A stretch of 64,000 bases of DNA from Prevotella aurantiaca JCM 15754 (GTDB lineage: Bacteria > Bacteroidota > Bacteroidia > Bacteroidales > Bacteroidaceae): assembly GCF_000614025.1 (NCBI RefSeq), contig NZ_BAKF01000009.1:31105-95104 (forward strand), in the 5' to 3' direction. Positions 28,585 to 36,940 of the stretch are shown piece by piece. The notes below the pieces were generated by a model. The model had not been told where the DNA came from, did not search any database, and saw only the letters and a list, made by a program, of their open reading frames with translations. Numbering within the stretch: the first letter of the stretch is position 1; every line of letters begins with the position of its first letter. The position numbers were made by a program, and so were the translations under genes.

Positions 28585-28622
28585 ACCCATATAAGGGTAT
28601 TGCCTGTTACCCTTATATGGGT
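28585..28622. repeat. Palindrome ACCCATATAAGGGT, copy 2
   Basis: ACCCATATAAGGGT (28585-28598) and ACCCTTATATGGGT (28609-28622) form a perfect 14-bp stem with a 10-nt loop. It lies 39-48 bases upstream of the lipoprotein start on the minus strand. Confidence 0.8.
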
Positions 28623-28774
28623 AAGTTCAAACAGTCTATATATGGTTTAGCATTGTCTTGTTGTTTAATGTTATATTTTCTGTTACCTATCATTGTTGTG
28701 GCTTACAATTTTGATGCCACATTTGTTATTCTTTAATTTGACCGTCATATTTTGAAAATTAATGCTTCTAACAT

Positions 28775-29350
28775 TTATTTCACAACTTTGTTATTTAACT
28801 CATTTATAATATATTGTTCCTTTCGTGTAACTTGTTTCTTGGTAAAATCACTATATACACCCCTTCGTCTCTGTGCAAGGTGTTTTACAATAAGTTTATA
28901 TGCTTCATTTAATTTTCCAAGATTTAATTGACAAATAGCCTTTAGATATAAAGAGTCGTTTTTAATAGACATTGCCCATTTCAGGCCTTCCCCATGAACT
29001 CCATATGCAATAGAATTTATCCTTCTTTTAAGTATTCTATTCAATTGTACAATGGCTTTTAAATATTTTTCATTTGAGTATAAAGAAACTGCATAATTGT
29101 ATATTACAAGCACATCATTGGGTTCTAACTGCATAGCTTCCATGGAAGCCTGTTCACTTTCTTTATACATGCCAAGCATATGATAAGCGTTTGATAATTC
29201 CGTACATATAAAATATTCAGATGGGTATTTAATTTTCATTTCTATCAAATATGTCTTTAAAACTTGCCAATTAGAATTACTTTTCAAATTATCTAAGGTG
29301 TTTTGAAACATCTTTCTATCTTCCTTTGATAGTGTTATTTTCCTTTCCAT
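28775..29350 (-). CDS. TPR-repeat protein, putative immunity protein (191 aa)
   Basis: Cytoplasmic, helical. Tetratricopeptide-like repeats are visible: ICTELSNAYHMLGMYKESEQ, ASMEAMQLEPNDVLVIYNYA and VSLYSNEKYLKAIVQLNRIL, and a weaker one in the C-terminal half (AICQLNLGKLNEAYKLIVKH). The ATG at 29350 overlaps, as TAATG, the end of a short basic open frame that looks like the tail of a toxin gene (29350-29463). That arrangement, toxin tail then overlapping start, suggests this is the cognate immunity gene. The role is inferred from context only. Confidence 0.7.
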   Translation of the reverse strand: MERKITLSKEDRKMFQNTLDNLKSNSNWQVLKTYLIEMKIKYPSEYFICTELSNAYHMLGMYKESEQASMEAMQLEPNDVLVIYNYAVSLYSNEKYLKAIVQLNRILKRRINSIAYGVHGEGLKWAMSIKNDSLYLKAICQLNLGKLNEAYKLIVKHLAQRRRGVYSDFTKKQVTRKEQYIINELNNKVVK

Positions 29351-29463
29351 TACTTCCCCTTTCTTTTATTGGGATTAGGCTTCTTTTTATACAGCTTGTT
29401 TTTATCCACTCTGTTATTATTTCTATTTTCTCCGTATGGTTTTCCAGACCGTATAAGGAACGA
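29350..29463 (-). pseudogene. Remnant of a polymorphic-toxin C-terminus
   Basis: An open frame without a start, bounded upstream by an in-frame TAG (29466-29464), ends RSGKPYGENRNNN, RVDKNKLYKKK, PNPNKRKGK. It is strongly basic, as are the tips of many nuclease toxins. Its stop codon overlaps the ATG of the TPR gene. It starts directly after the previous immunity gene ends. I read it as the 3' end of a displaced toxin tip. Confidence 0.45.
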
Positions 29464-29483
29464 CTAATTGTTCTTCTGAAACT

Positions 29484-30092
29484 CTACACCTTTTTTTGTT
29501 CTAATAAACTAATGGTTTTTAAATAATCAACCCTGCTATATTCGCTTAACTCATTAGAACTGATGTGCGATTTTAGAGTTTCTATAATTTTCTTTAGAAT
29601 ATCTGAAGGAATATGCTCGTTAGAACTAAGCAGTTTTTTTACTTCTCCATGAAAGTTTACTATTGATTTCTTTTTAGGAGAAATTAAAGGCATTGATAGC
29701 AAATATTCCCATTTATCTTCCCATGTGCTAAATTGAGGAAATGAACTTATATTCAACGACACATAGTAATTAACTTTCTTGTCCTTTGTGGCTTCCACGA
29801 ACAAATTAAATATTTCAGAAGAAGGGTTTGGCATATAACGACACACAATATAACCCAAACTTGAAATAACGTTTATGCTTATTTTTTGATTGGAATGAAA
29901 CACTTTACCAATTTCTACAATATTCTCAATTAAAATATTATTGGTAAAAATGGGAGCGTAGTTTAAAGAAAACTCTTTTCTTGGAAATTTCTCAAACTCG
30001 TTCATCAGTATTTGCAATTCTGTTTCATCGTAACATTTCCAATTGCACAATTTATCCTTAAGTCCTTCTAAAACTTCAATATTCTCTTTCAT
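29484..30092 (-). CDS. Hypothetical protein, putative immunity protein (202 aa)
   Basis: I do not recognise the family with certainty. It is a soluble helical protein with no signal peptide, beginning MKENIEVLEGLKDKLCNWKC, with a central SLGYIVCRYMPNPSSEIFNL and WEDKWEYLLSMPLISPKKK. It ends SLLEQKKV. Size, lack of signal and position directly downstream of a toxin-tail-like remnant (30119-30247) fit the immunity genes of contact-dependent or Rhs-type toxins. Bacterial helical immunity families of this size exist, but I cannot name one. Confidence 0.6.
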   Translation of the reverse strand: MKENIEVLEGLKDKLCNWKCYDETELQILMNEFEKFPRKEFSLNYAPIFTNNILIENIVEIGKVFHSNQKISINVISSLGYIVCRYMPNPSSEIFNLFVEATKDKKVNYYVSLNISSFPQFSTWEDKWEYLLSMPLISPKKKSIVNFHGEVKKLLSSNEHIPSDILKKIIETLKSHISSNELSEYSRVDYLKTISLLEQKKV

Positions 30093-30118
30093 AAACTAAT
30101 TTTTAATCATCGGTGTTA

Positions 30119-30247
30119 TCAATCAAATATTTTTTCTTTGCCTATTCTCATATTACCAATAACATTCTTTTCTTTCAATGCATGTTAAGCATTTTTGTCA
30201 TAGGAACTATGTTCAGGAGCAACTTCCAAAATTTGTAAAGTGTGGCT
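30119..30247 (-). pseudogene. Second toxin-C-terminus-like remnant
   Basis: Frame ILEVAPEHSSYDKNA, in-frame TAA (30187-30185), then HALKEKNVIGNMRIGKEKIFD and TGA. It begins directly after the stop of the frameshifted immunity gene and ends 27 bases before the next immunity gene. The reading is coding-like on both sides of the stop. As with the remnant at 29350-29463, it looks like the tail of a lost toxin. Confidence 0.4.
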
Positions 30248-30249
30248 AA

Positions 30250-30617
30250 CTATTTTGAAAAAACCTCAGTTAATTTACCGATGTCTGTATCCCTTTTAAA
30301 ATAGATGTGGTTTATAAAATCCTCATCGTAAAGCATAATATCTGCATTATCTGGCATAAAGGTTCTTACCCAAAGGGCAAAAGAGCAACACAAGCTATAG
30401 AATCTGTGTCAATGCACACACAATTCAACGTGTTGTCAAGCATACCTTCTATAAAATGGTTATCTTTTTTTATAGTCCATTCATAACAATAATGTCTTTT
30501 TATATCTGTTATCTCATTTAGTTCAATTACATTATATTTTTCTTGTAATTCTAAAATAAATTCTTGCCTATTTATTTTCCATTCAGCCTTTTTTTCAGGC
30601 GATACCAATGCTTTCAT
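30250..30617 (-). pseudogene. Immunity-type protein, frameshifted (about 122 aa when repaired)
   Basis: The open frame runs from the ATG at 30617 (MKALVSPEKKAEWKINRQEF) to a stop at 30366. The same protein continues in another frame as ALWVRTFMPDNADIMLYDED and ends DIGKLTEVFSK at 30250. One extra base in the A-run at 30379-30382 (T-run on the coding strand) joins them as ACVALFALWVRTF. The pattern -ALW(V/I)R-hydrophobic-P, then LxFYDExF, is one I associate with a small Bacteroidetes immunity family of toxin loci. A full promoter lies upstream (30782-30812). Either a true loss, a phase-variable run, or a sequencing error. Confidence 0.65.
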
Positions 30618-30781
30618 ATTTCATTGTATGTTCTTATTTTGTATTTTCCTCTAATGCTAATATCTCCTTCAATACCTTATTTTATTTTTCTGTATCTATG
30701 ATTATTTTCAACCCTTCCGAATGGGGTTCATTAGCAAAAAAGCTTTTAAATTGTATGTTGTTAAACCAAAGTGTACAGCTG

Positions 30782-30812
30782 CAAATATAGTTATAAATAT
30801 TGATATCACCAA
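30782..30812 (-). promoter_or_regulatory. Promoter of the minus-strand immunity genes
   Basis: On the minus strand: TTG (30812-30810), 20-bp spacer, TATATTTG (30789-30782). It lies 165 bases before the ATG at 30617 and could serve the whole leftward run to mcrC. Confidence 0.65.
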
Positions 30813-30889
30813 CACTTCAAAGAAAAATGAGTCTGTTCAAAAAAGAAGGGGATTACAGAGAAGAAAATTCTTATTATATTCCACCAAAA

Positions 30890-30950
30890 ATATAATTATA
30901 AATTTTAAAATTGTAATTATGTTTTTTAATTTTCTAATTATAATTTTTCA
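30890..30950. repeat. AT-only palindromic repeat, copy 2 (degenerate)
   Basis: TATAATTATAAATTTTAAAA (from 30890) against TTTTCTAATTATAATTTTT (to 30949) forms an imperfect palindrome of the same type as 5318-5379 and 61882-61952. It lies between divergent immunity genes. Apart from this and the two promoters, 30618-31063 shows no gene I can support. Confidence 0.5.
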
Positions 30951-31007
30951 AGCAGTAGTTATAAAAAGAAAATACATAAGTAAGTCCCCAAAAATTAAGT
31001 AAGTGTT

Positions 31008-31038
31008 TTTGTTAGTTACCAATAAAAATGTATATTTG
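31008..31038 (+). promoter_or_regulatory. Promoter of the SUKH immunity gene
   Basis: TTTG (31008-31011), 19-bp spacer, TATATTTG (31031-31038). A complete match; it excludes the apparent ORF start at 31028. Confidence 0.75.
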
Positions 31039-31063
31039 CACAATGGTAATGAAAAAGAACGTT

Positions 31064-31555
31064 ATGGAAAGACTCCAAAGAATTCTTAAGTCAATTTCAG
31101 AAACAAACGGCTGTAAATTGGTGAAAAGAGAAAAGCCTATAAATATTGAAATAGGTATTATATTACCTGATGATTTGAGATTTTATTTTGAAAATTATAC
31201 TTCTATTACGTTTTGGGAAAAATCAAATTATTCTGTGAAAATAGTCGGAATAGAAGGTTTTAAAAAAGCAAACCCAATTATAATAGGAGAAGATGCTCCT
31301 GATGATATTAGTAATAACTGGTTTATAATAGCAGAAGATAATCCACAATTCATAACAATAGATTTATTTAAAGAACGTTTAGGAAGATGTTATGATAGCT
31401 TTTGGGATAGGCATGGAGTTGTAGGAGAACAGCCAATTATTGCAAATTCATTTACAGAACTATTAGAACAATTATATCAAAGCAAGGGCAATTATTTTTA
31501 TTGGTTACAAGAAGACTTTGAAAGTATAGGAGATGCATACGATTGTCTTGTGTAA
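31064..31555 (+). CDS. SMI1/KNR4 (SUKH) family immunity protein
   Basis: SUKH-superfamily proteins neutralise diverse toxin tips of contact-dependent and type VI systems in the cytoplasm. The family pattern is clear: LPDDLRFYFENYTSI near the N-terminus, the central GIEGFKKAN, then NNWFIIAEDNPQFITIDL, and the end CYDSFWDRHGVVGEQPIIA with SFTELLEQLYQ. The start is placed at the ATG at 31064 (MERLQRILKS, 163 aa) because upstream Met codons lie in or next to the promoter; ATG 31049 is the alternative. No toxin gene is adjacent, so it is an orphan immunity gene in this window. Confidence 0.85.
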   Translation: MERLQRILKSISETNGCKLVKREKPINIEIGIILPDDLRFYFENYTSITFWEKSNYSVKIVGIEGFKKANPIIIGEDAPDDISNNWFIIAEDNPQFITIDLFKERLGRCYDSFWDRHGVVGEQPIIANSFTELLEQLYQSKGNYFYWLQEDFESIGDAYDCLV

Positions 31556-31644
31556 GATGTACAGAGTAAATGAAAAAACGAATAGCCAATACATTTCTAA
31601 TAAATAATATTTGGCTTTAACTGCACAATAAAATATAAATTTAT

Positions 31645-32670
31645 ATGAAAGCAAAACTAAAAGTAATAGACAGTTGGGAGTTTGAAGATATACAGTTATC
31701 TAGAACTTCCTTTAAATATAGTCCAACCGGTGGTAAAGAAATGGTGATACGTGGTGAGAACGAAATAGTATTTTCTATTTATCATTCAGAGAAAAAACAA
31801 GATGGAATACTATGGATAAAGGGCAAAAACGTCCGCTTTTTCCCTACTCCAGAAGCCAAAGAACAACAGGATATTTGGAAGATGCCTGTACTTTTATCCT
31901 GCGATAAAGGAATATTGCTGCTTTGTGGTGCTAGTAATACATTATGGTTATTACAAACTCAGGAAAGTGAATGGTTACCTATTTCAATTGAAGAGTGGAC
32001 GCTCAGAGGAATACCTATGAAAGTGGCTGTTACAGGAATAAATGATACTTTTCCAATAGTATGTAGGGTTGATTCTATGTTAGAAGCTACCAATTCTTTT
32101 GCTATACTTTCTGTTGATTTTAATAAGAAAACTGCCCGTTGGACTCATAATGGCTCGTGTATATATAACAAAGAAGAAATTCGTCAGCAACATCTTGATG
32201 CTGTAAAAAAGGTAAATGGAAATTTTGCTTTAGCCGATTATAATTATAATTATCCTTTGATAGGTTCAATCTATGAACAAAATGAGAAGTTGTATGCCTT
32301 TCTGGAAAGCAGTACAATAAACCCAGCAGGATTAAGTATGATGGGATATTACTCTTATGTAGAAATAAGCAAAGATGGATTGATTAAAAGAAAATTATGG
32401 GGTAAAGATAACTTAAATCAATTACCAGGAAAGCATGGAGTAAGGGGCAAGTTTTCAGCAGACCAGAATTACTTGATTATTTCACCTATATTCAAGAATG
32501 ATGAATGGAAAGGAAAACCTAAACTGTTACGTCTTTCAGACTGTACACTAATAGATGTTGTTATGCCAAGAGGTTATACTTCCTTCCGTATATTGGATAT
32601 ATGGGGCAACAAGATGTTTATTAGCGACGATCAGACAAAGCTAAACCTTTGCGAAATTATATTTGAGTAA
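31645..32670 (+). CDS. Hypothetical beta-rich protein in the immunity island (341 aa)
   Basis: I do not recognise the family. The sequence is rich in alternating beta-strand and turn patterns with regularly spaced aromatic pairs (VIRGENEIVFSIYHSEKK; GILLLCGASNTLWLLQTQES; FAILSVDFNKKTARWTHNGS; GYYSYVEISKDGLIKRKLW), suggestive of a beta-propeller-like fold. No signal peptide is seen, so it should be cytoplasmic. It lies 89 bases after the SUKH gene on the same strand and could share its transcript. By position it may be an immunity protein; the fold call is an inference from pattern only. Confidence 0.6.
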   Translation: MKAKLKVIDSWEFEDIQLSRTSFKYSPTGGKEMVIRGENEIVFSIYHSEKKQDGILWIKGKNVRFFPTPEAKEQQDIWKMPVLLSCDKGILLLCGASNTLWLLQTQESEWLPISIEEWTLRGIPMKVAVTGINDTFPIVCRVDSMLEATNSFAILSVDFNKKTARWTHNGSCIYNKEEIRQQHLDAVKKVNGNFALADYNYNYPLIGSIYEQNEKLYAFLESSTINPAGLSMMGYYSYVEISKDGLIKRKLWGKDNLNQLPGKHGVRGKFSADQNYLIISPIFKNDEWKGKPKLLRLSDCTLIDVVMPRGYTSFRILDIWGNKMFISDDQTKLNLCEIIFE

Positions 32671-32736
32671 GCACCCAAAAATAGAAGAACTTGTCGCAAA
32701 TTATAACGAATAATATATAGTGAGATGAATAATTAT

Positions 32737-32767
32737 TTTGTTCATTTCTTAGATTTCATTACTTTTG
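32737..32767 (+). promoter_or_regulatory. Promoter of the last island gene
   Basis: TTTG (32737-32740), 19-bp spacer, TACTTTTG (32760-32767), 31 bases before the ATG at 32799. Confidence 0.7.
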
Positions 32768-32798
32768 TATAACATTGAACAGTTATGAAATAAATAAA

Positions 32799-33230
32799 AT
32801 GGAAGAAATAAAAGACTTCAAGTATCTTTATTCAGATGTTTTAAAAGAACATTCTAATATTTTTGATAGAACTCCAATAGCTATTACTTGGTCTTTCAAA
32901 GGTAAAACGTATAAAAGAGAAAATATAACAGACAGATTAATAGCCGATTATTCTAAAAGTTATAATGCTATTGCTGTTGTAGAAGCTCCTTATTCAAAAG
33001 CGTTTAATAATGTGTACATTTTAAATGCCGAAAACGAATTAATGATTAGTGATTTTAAAACATTACTTTTTAAAAATATAGCAAATGGTATTTCTAATTT
33101 GTGTTTTGTAGAAGGAGTTATTTGCGAAGGCTCAACATTCTTGTTTCATTTAATTATACGTAATAACGATTTTTCTATTTCCTTTGATTTAGCAACAAGG
33201 ACTTTTGGGACATTAACTGAAAGTCGGTGA
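32799..33230 (+). CDS. Hypothetical protein, putative immunity protein (143 aa)
   Basis: I do not recognise the family. The ATG at 32799 (MEEIKDFKYLYSDVLKEH) is chosen; a TTG at 32775 falls at the transcription start implied by the promoter. The protein is small, soluble and mixed alpha/beta (IAITWSFKGKTYKRENITD; AIAVVEAPYSKAFNNVYILN; FLFHLIIRNNDFSISFDLAT). It has its own promoter, as the other rightward genes of the island do, which suits independently acquired immunity cassettes. Confidence 0.6.
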   Translation: MEEIKDFKYLYSDVLKEHSNIFDRTPIAITWSFKGKTYKRENITDRLIADYSKSYNAIAVVEAPYSKAFNNVYILNAENELMISDFKTLLFKNIANGISNLCFVEGVICEGSTFLFHLIIRNNDFSISFDLATRTFGTLTESR

Positions 33231-33448
33231 TTATTTAAATGCTTATTATTTGTGCCATATACCTTTTATATAAAGGGGTAAAGAAAGAATATACAAGGAT
33301 ATCGAAATGTTTTAAATATAGAATTTACAGCTGTCCAAATTTGTATAAATCAACAAAAAGCATTAGATTTGCGTTTTAAGAAGGACTAAATGGTTTATAA
33401 CCGAGTATTTGAATTTAATAGAATAATAAATCATCCAAAACATTTTTT

Positions 33449-36400
33449 ATGGGAAAAAGTTTATCCTTGCTCCTTGTACAAGGGGCGATGCTGACGGCAA
33501 CTTCTGTTTTTGGGCAGACTGCTACTGACCAATCGCTTATTCGAGAGCATTCATTGCAACAACGCACGCAAAGATTTGGAGCGACATTACAAAGTAGTGA
33601 GACGATAAAAAAGTCGGCTACAACATTTGTCAAAAGAACACACAAGAGTGTTAACAGTATTGCACGAAAGACTCCTCAACCTGTTTACGAACCAGGCTGG
33701 AGTGTTGATTTCAATACTGCTGACCAATGGGACCAGTTTATAACCATAGATGCAAATGGCGATAAAAATGCCGATGAGAGTAAGAAGAATGGTATTTGGA
33801 GCTTATTGCTCAACGATGGCAACGGCATGGCTATGTATTATTACAACGCCAAGAATACAGCTGACGACTGGTTGATTTCGCCAGGAATCAATCTGAAAGG
33901 TGGAAAAACCTATTATGTAAACTTCAAACTTCGCTGCGTTCAGGCCACTTATCCTGAACGAATAGAAGTAAAGTATGGTAACGCTGCAACTGTAGAGGCT
34001 ATGACAGGAGAGATTCTTGCCCCAACGGAACTGAATAATACTACCTTTCAAAGCTATACACAGGTATTGAAGCCAACAACAGATGGTGTTTACCATATTG
34101 GATTTCATGCAATCAGCGATGCATTCCGCATTGCTTTATATGTTGATGATGTATCTGTGGTGGCAGCTCCAGAGGCTGATTCGCCAAGCAAAGTAACTAA
34201 TGTAACGATAACACCAGATGCTTCGGCAGCACTCAAGGCTACTGTAAGTTTTAATGCGCCCAGTACTGCTTACGATGGAAGTGCATTGACATCGCTGAAT
34301 GGTATTCGTGTATTGCTGAATGGTACACAGGTAAAAGATATAAAGAATCTGCAACCTGGCGAACAGCATACATTCATAGTTGATAATATTTCGCAAGAGG
34401 GTTTGAATGCCTTTACTTTCCTTCCTTACAATGAGAAAGGTGATGGCGAATCGTATGTTGTTTCGGCTTATATCGGACTTGATGTGCCATCGGCTCCTAC
34501 AAATGTAATGCTTTCTGACGACCCAAATAATATTATTCTTTCGTGGGACGCAGCAACGCCTGCTCATAATGGTGCATTCTTTCCAAATAAGATTACTTAT
34601 CGTATTCATACTGTAAGCTACAACAATTGGGGACAACCACAATTGGCTGACGAAATGGATGTAGTAACTGATGGCAAAACACAATATGCTTTAGGTTTCG
34701 GTGCCGATGAAGGTAATCCGCGCCAACTTGAATTGGCTGTTACTGCAGAGAACGAGAAAGGACGTAGCGAGAAAGGAAACATATCAAACACACTTCTCTT
34801 GGGTAAACCCGACCGCACTCCGTATCACGAAAGCTTCGTTAATGGAAAAGAAGAGAAGGTTCTTCTTCCTTTTGCTGAAGGACAGGGAGTAACATTCCAA
34901 ATGGCTGGAGCTGGCAGAACTGTCGACGAATCATCTGATGATGATGGTGGAAGTCTTTATCTTCAAACTCTTATGAAGGACTCTGTTGGTGTCAATACTT
35001 TTAAGATTTCGTTGGCAGGAACACAGCACCCTGTATTGGCTTTCAAGCTAAAGAATTCTACATCTACTGGAACATTCTATGTATATGCTACCATTCCAGG
35101 CAAAGGAATTGTATATTTGAACAAAGAACAGTTAGCAGTAGGAGAGAACAAGTGGATTACACGCAAGTACGACCTTTCTCAGTTTATCGGCGAACGCTAC
35201 ATTCAGTTGGGCTTTGCACTTGCCGACAAGTCGAATGATAATAGCACGAAGGTGATGTTTATTGACAATATCCATGTAGGCGACTTGGCAGACAAAGACC
35301 TTGCTATTGCTGTATCTGCCAATAAAGAGGCTATGCGTTCGGAAACAACAAACGTACGCGTAAAGGTTAGCAATGTTGGCGACAAGCAAGTAGATAGTTA
35401 CAAACTTGTTCTTACTGTCGATGGAAAGAAGATAAGCGAACAACAAGTGAACGAGCCTTTGGCTTCGCTTGAGGTGAAGAATTTTGAATTGCCTTATAAG
35501 GTTGAAAGCTTAGAGGCTAAGGATATGTTGGAAATAGTAGTAACCGTAGTTGCTGACGGCGATACTAATACCAAGAACAATTCAGCAAAAACAAACATTT
35601 CGGTAAGCTCGCCCGATTTGTCGCCTGTACAAAATCTTTCAGGAACGAAAGTTGGTAACGATGTGAAACTCGCTTGGGAAAAACCATCTCCATTGATGGC
35701 ACGAACTGATGACTTCGAATCTTATGCTGCATGGTCGATATCGGGAATTGGAAATTGGACTCTTGTTGATGGTGATGAAGCGACAACAGCTGGCGATTTC
35801 CTTTACGATTCGAATGGTGCTGAAATTCCTTATACACACGAAGGTGACCCATTTGCATTCATCGTATTCAATCCTCAAGACTATAGTGGACGCAATTTAT
35901 CTGCTGGGGGATTGCATCAATTCGATGCTCACAGCGGCATTCAGTCGTTGGCGTCTGTACATGGAACGCAGATGAATATTTACACTTTCGACCAGGAACC
36001 AGCTGCCAATAACGACTGGATAATTAGTCCTGCGCTTCCTGGCGATGCTCAGAATATTTCGTTCTATGCCAACAACGTAGTGGCAACCAACCAGATGACG
36101 GGTCAAAAGGTTGATTTGAAGCAGACTGTGCAAATCCTTTACTCAACGTTAGATACCGATACAACCCATTTCCAAGTGCTTAAGACTATTGAAATTGCAG
36201 GTGGAAAATGGCAGAAAGTTGAGGCCGAACTCCCAGAAGGTACCAAGCATTTTGCTATTAGAAACATTACATCTCCAGAAACGGCATATATCCTGCTTAT
36301 CGACGATATAACTTATCATGTTGGTGGTGGTAGTGCCGAGAAATATAATATATATCGCGATGGTACACTTCTTGCATCAACTGCCGACTGCAATTATATT

Positions 36401-36643
36401 GATACGAATGCACCTGAAGGTAATCATACCTACCAAGTAACAGCAGTTTATGAAGGCGGTATCGAGTCTGCTCCGATAACAATTTCTGTTGTAGTTACAG
36501 GAATTAAGCATCTATCGGCTGCAGAAGTCCGCTACGATGTTTACACACCCGATGGTATTTGTGTGAAGTATCAGTCTGAATCGCTCGAAGGACTCAAAGC
36601 TGGTGTGTATATCATCAATGGCAAAAAGACTATGATAAAGTAG
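33449..36643 (+). CDS. Large secreted choice-of-anchor J / Fn3-like protein with a T9SS-type C-terminal signal
   Basis: A 1064-aa predicted surface or secreted protein. A signal peptide (LLLVQGAMLTATSVFGQ) leads into a spacer. Two jelly-roll 'choice-of-anchor J'-type modules are seen: one near residues 85-240 (ADDWLISPGINLKGGKTYYV; ALYVDDVSVV), one near 760-960 (NNDWIISPALPGDAQNISFY; AYILLIDDITYHVGG). Fn3-like modules lie between and after them. The C-terminus, YDVYTPDGICVKYQ then GLKAGVYIINGKKTMIK, fits the type A T9SS sorting domain. It would cross the inner membrane by Sec and the outer membrane by the T9SS, whose sprA and porT genes are in this window. The ribosome site is weak; ATG at 33449. 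Confidence 0.85.
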   Translation: MGKSLSLLLVQGAMLTATSVFGQTATDQSLIREHSLQQRTQRFGATLQSSETIKKSATTFVKRTHKSVNSIARKTPQPVYEPGWSVDFNTADQWDQFITIDANGDKNADESKKNGIWSLLLNDGNGMAMYYYNAKNTADDWLISPGINLKGGKTYYVNFKLRCVQATYPERIEVKYGNAATVEAMTGEILAPTELNNTTFQSYTQVLKPTTDGVYHIGFHAISDAFRIALYVDDVSVVAAPEADSPSKVTNVTITPDASAALKATVSFNAPSTAYDGSALTSLNGIRVLLNGTQVKDIKNLQPGEQHTFIVDNISQEGLNAFTFLPYNEKGDGESYVVSAYIGLDVPSAPTNVMLSDDPNNIILSWDAATPAHNGAFFPNKITYRIHTVSYNNWGQPQLADEMDVVTDGKTQYALGFGADEGNPRQLELAVTAENEKGRSEKGNISNTLLLGKPDRTPYHESFVNGKEEKVLLPFAEGQGVTFQMAGAGRTVDESSDDDGGSLYLQTLMKDSVGVNTFKISLAGTQHPVLAFKLKNSTSTGTFYVYATIPGKGIVYLNKEQLAVGENKWITRKYDLSQFIGERYIQLGFALADKSNDNSTKVMFIDNIHVGDLADKDLAIAVSANKEAMRSETTNVRVKVSNVGDKQVDSYKLVLTVDGKKISEQQVNEPLASLEVKNFELPYKVESLEAKDMLEIVVTVVADGDTNTKNNSAKTNISVSSPDLSPVQNLSGTKVGNDVKLAWEKPSPLMARTDDFESYAAWSISGIGNWTLVDGDEATTAGDFLYDSNGAEIPYTHEGDPFAFIVFNPQDYSGRNLSAGGLHQFDAHSGIQSLASVHGTQMNIYTFDQEPAANNDWIISPALPGDAQNISFYANNVVATNQMTGQKVDLKQTVQILYSTLDTDTTHFQVLKTIEIAGGKWQKVEAELPEGTKHFAIRNITSPETAYILLIDDITYHVGGGSAEKYNIYRDGTLLASTADCNYIDTNAPEGNHTYQVTAVYEGGIESAPITISVVVTGIKHLSAAEVRYDVYTPDGICVKYQSESLEGLKAGVYIINGKKTMIK

Positions 36644-36691
36644 AGTGTAGTCCTCTGTGGCTCTCATTTACCAGTGGTTTATTAGAGAATA

Positions 36692-36731
36692 AAAGCCCCG
36701 ATAGCTATCATTGCTATCGGGGCTTTACTTT
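36692..36731 (+). terminator. Terminator after the T9SS cargo gene
   Basis: AAAGCCCCGATAGC (36692-36705), 7-nt loop, GCTATCGGGGCTTT (36713-36726), 14 perfect pairs followed by a T-rich run. Symmetric enough to work in both directions. Confidence 0.9.
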
Positions 36732-36756
36732 ATTTTGTTCGGAAATACTCTTATAA

Positions 36757-36910
36757 TAATCCATTATCATGCTTATGTTAATCCATTATCATGCTTATGT
36801 TAATCCATTATCATGCTTATGTTAATCCATTATCATGCTTATGTTAATCCATTATCATGCTTATGTTAATCCATTATCATACGTATGTTAATCCATTATC
36901 AGACATATGA
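36757..36910. repeat. 22-bp tandem repeat array, seven units
   Basis: The unit TAATCCATTATCATGCTTATGT is repeated five times exactly (36757-36866). A sixth unit differs by 3 bases (..CATACGTATGT) and a seventh is more divergent (..CAGACATATGA), followed by a partial start. It lies between the cargo terminator and the 3' end of a minus-strand gene, so it is non-coding. Confidence 0.95.
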
Positions 36911-36940
36911 TAATCACATTTTATATTGATAAAGATTTGA

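Noticed and set aside
28443..28736. Plus-strand ORF of 97 codons
   Set aside because: It overlaps the start of the lipoprotein gene antisense and runs through the palindrome; no promoter or ribosome site.
30721..31002. Plus-strand ORF of 93 codons
   Set aside because: It is mostly AT-repeat translation (Ile/Lys/Asn/Phe) and covers the minus-strand promoter of the immunity gene.
34136..36482. Several minus-strand ORFs within the T9SS cargo gene
   Set aside because: All are shadows of the 1064-aa plus-strand protein, whose domains and signal peptide are clear.
36757..36910. CRISPR array
   Set aside because: The 22-bp units are contiguous with no spacers and there are no cas genes, so it is a tandem repeat.
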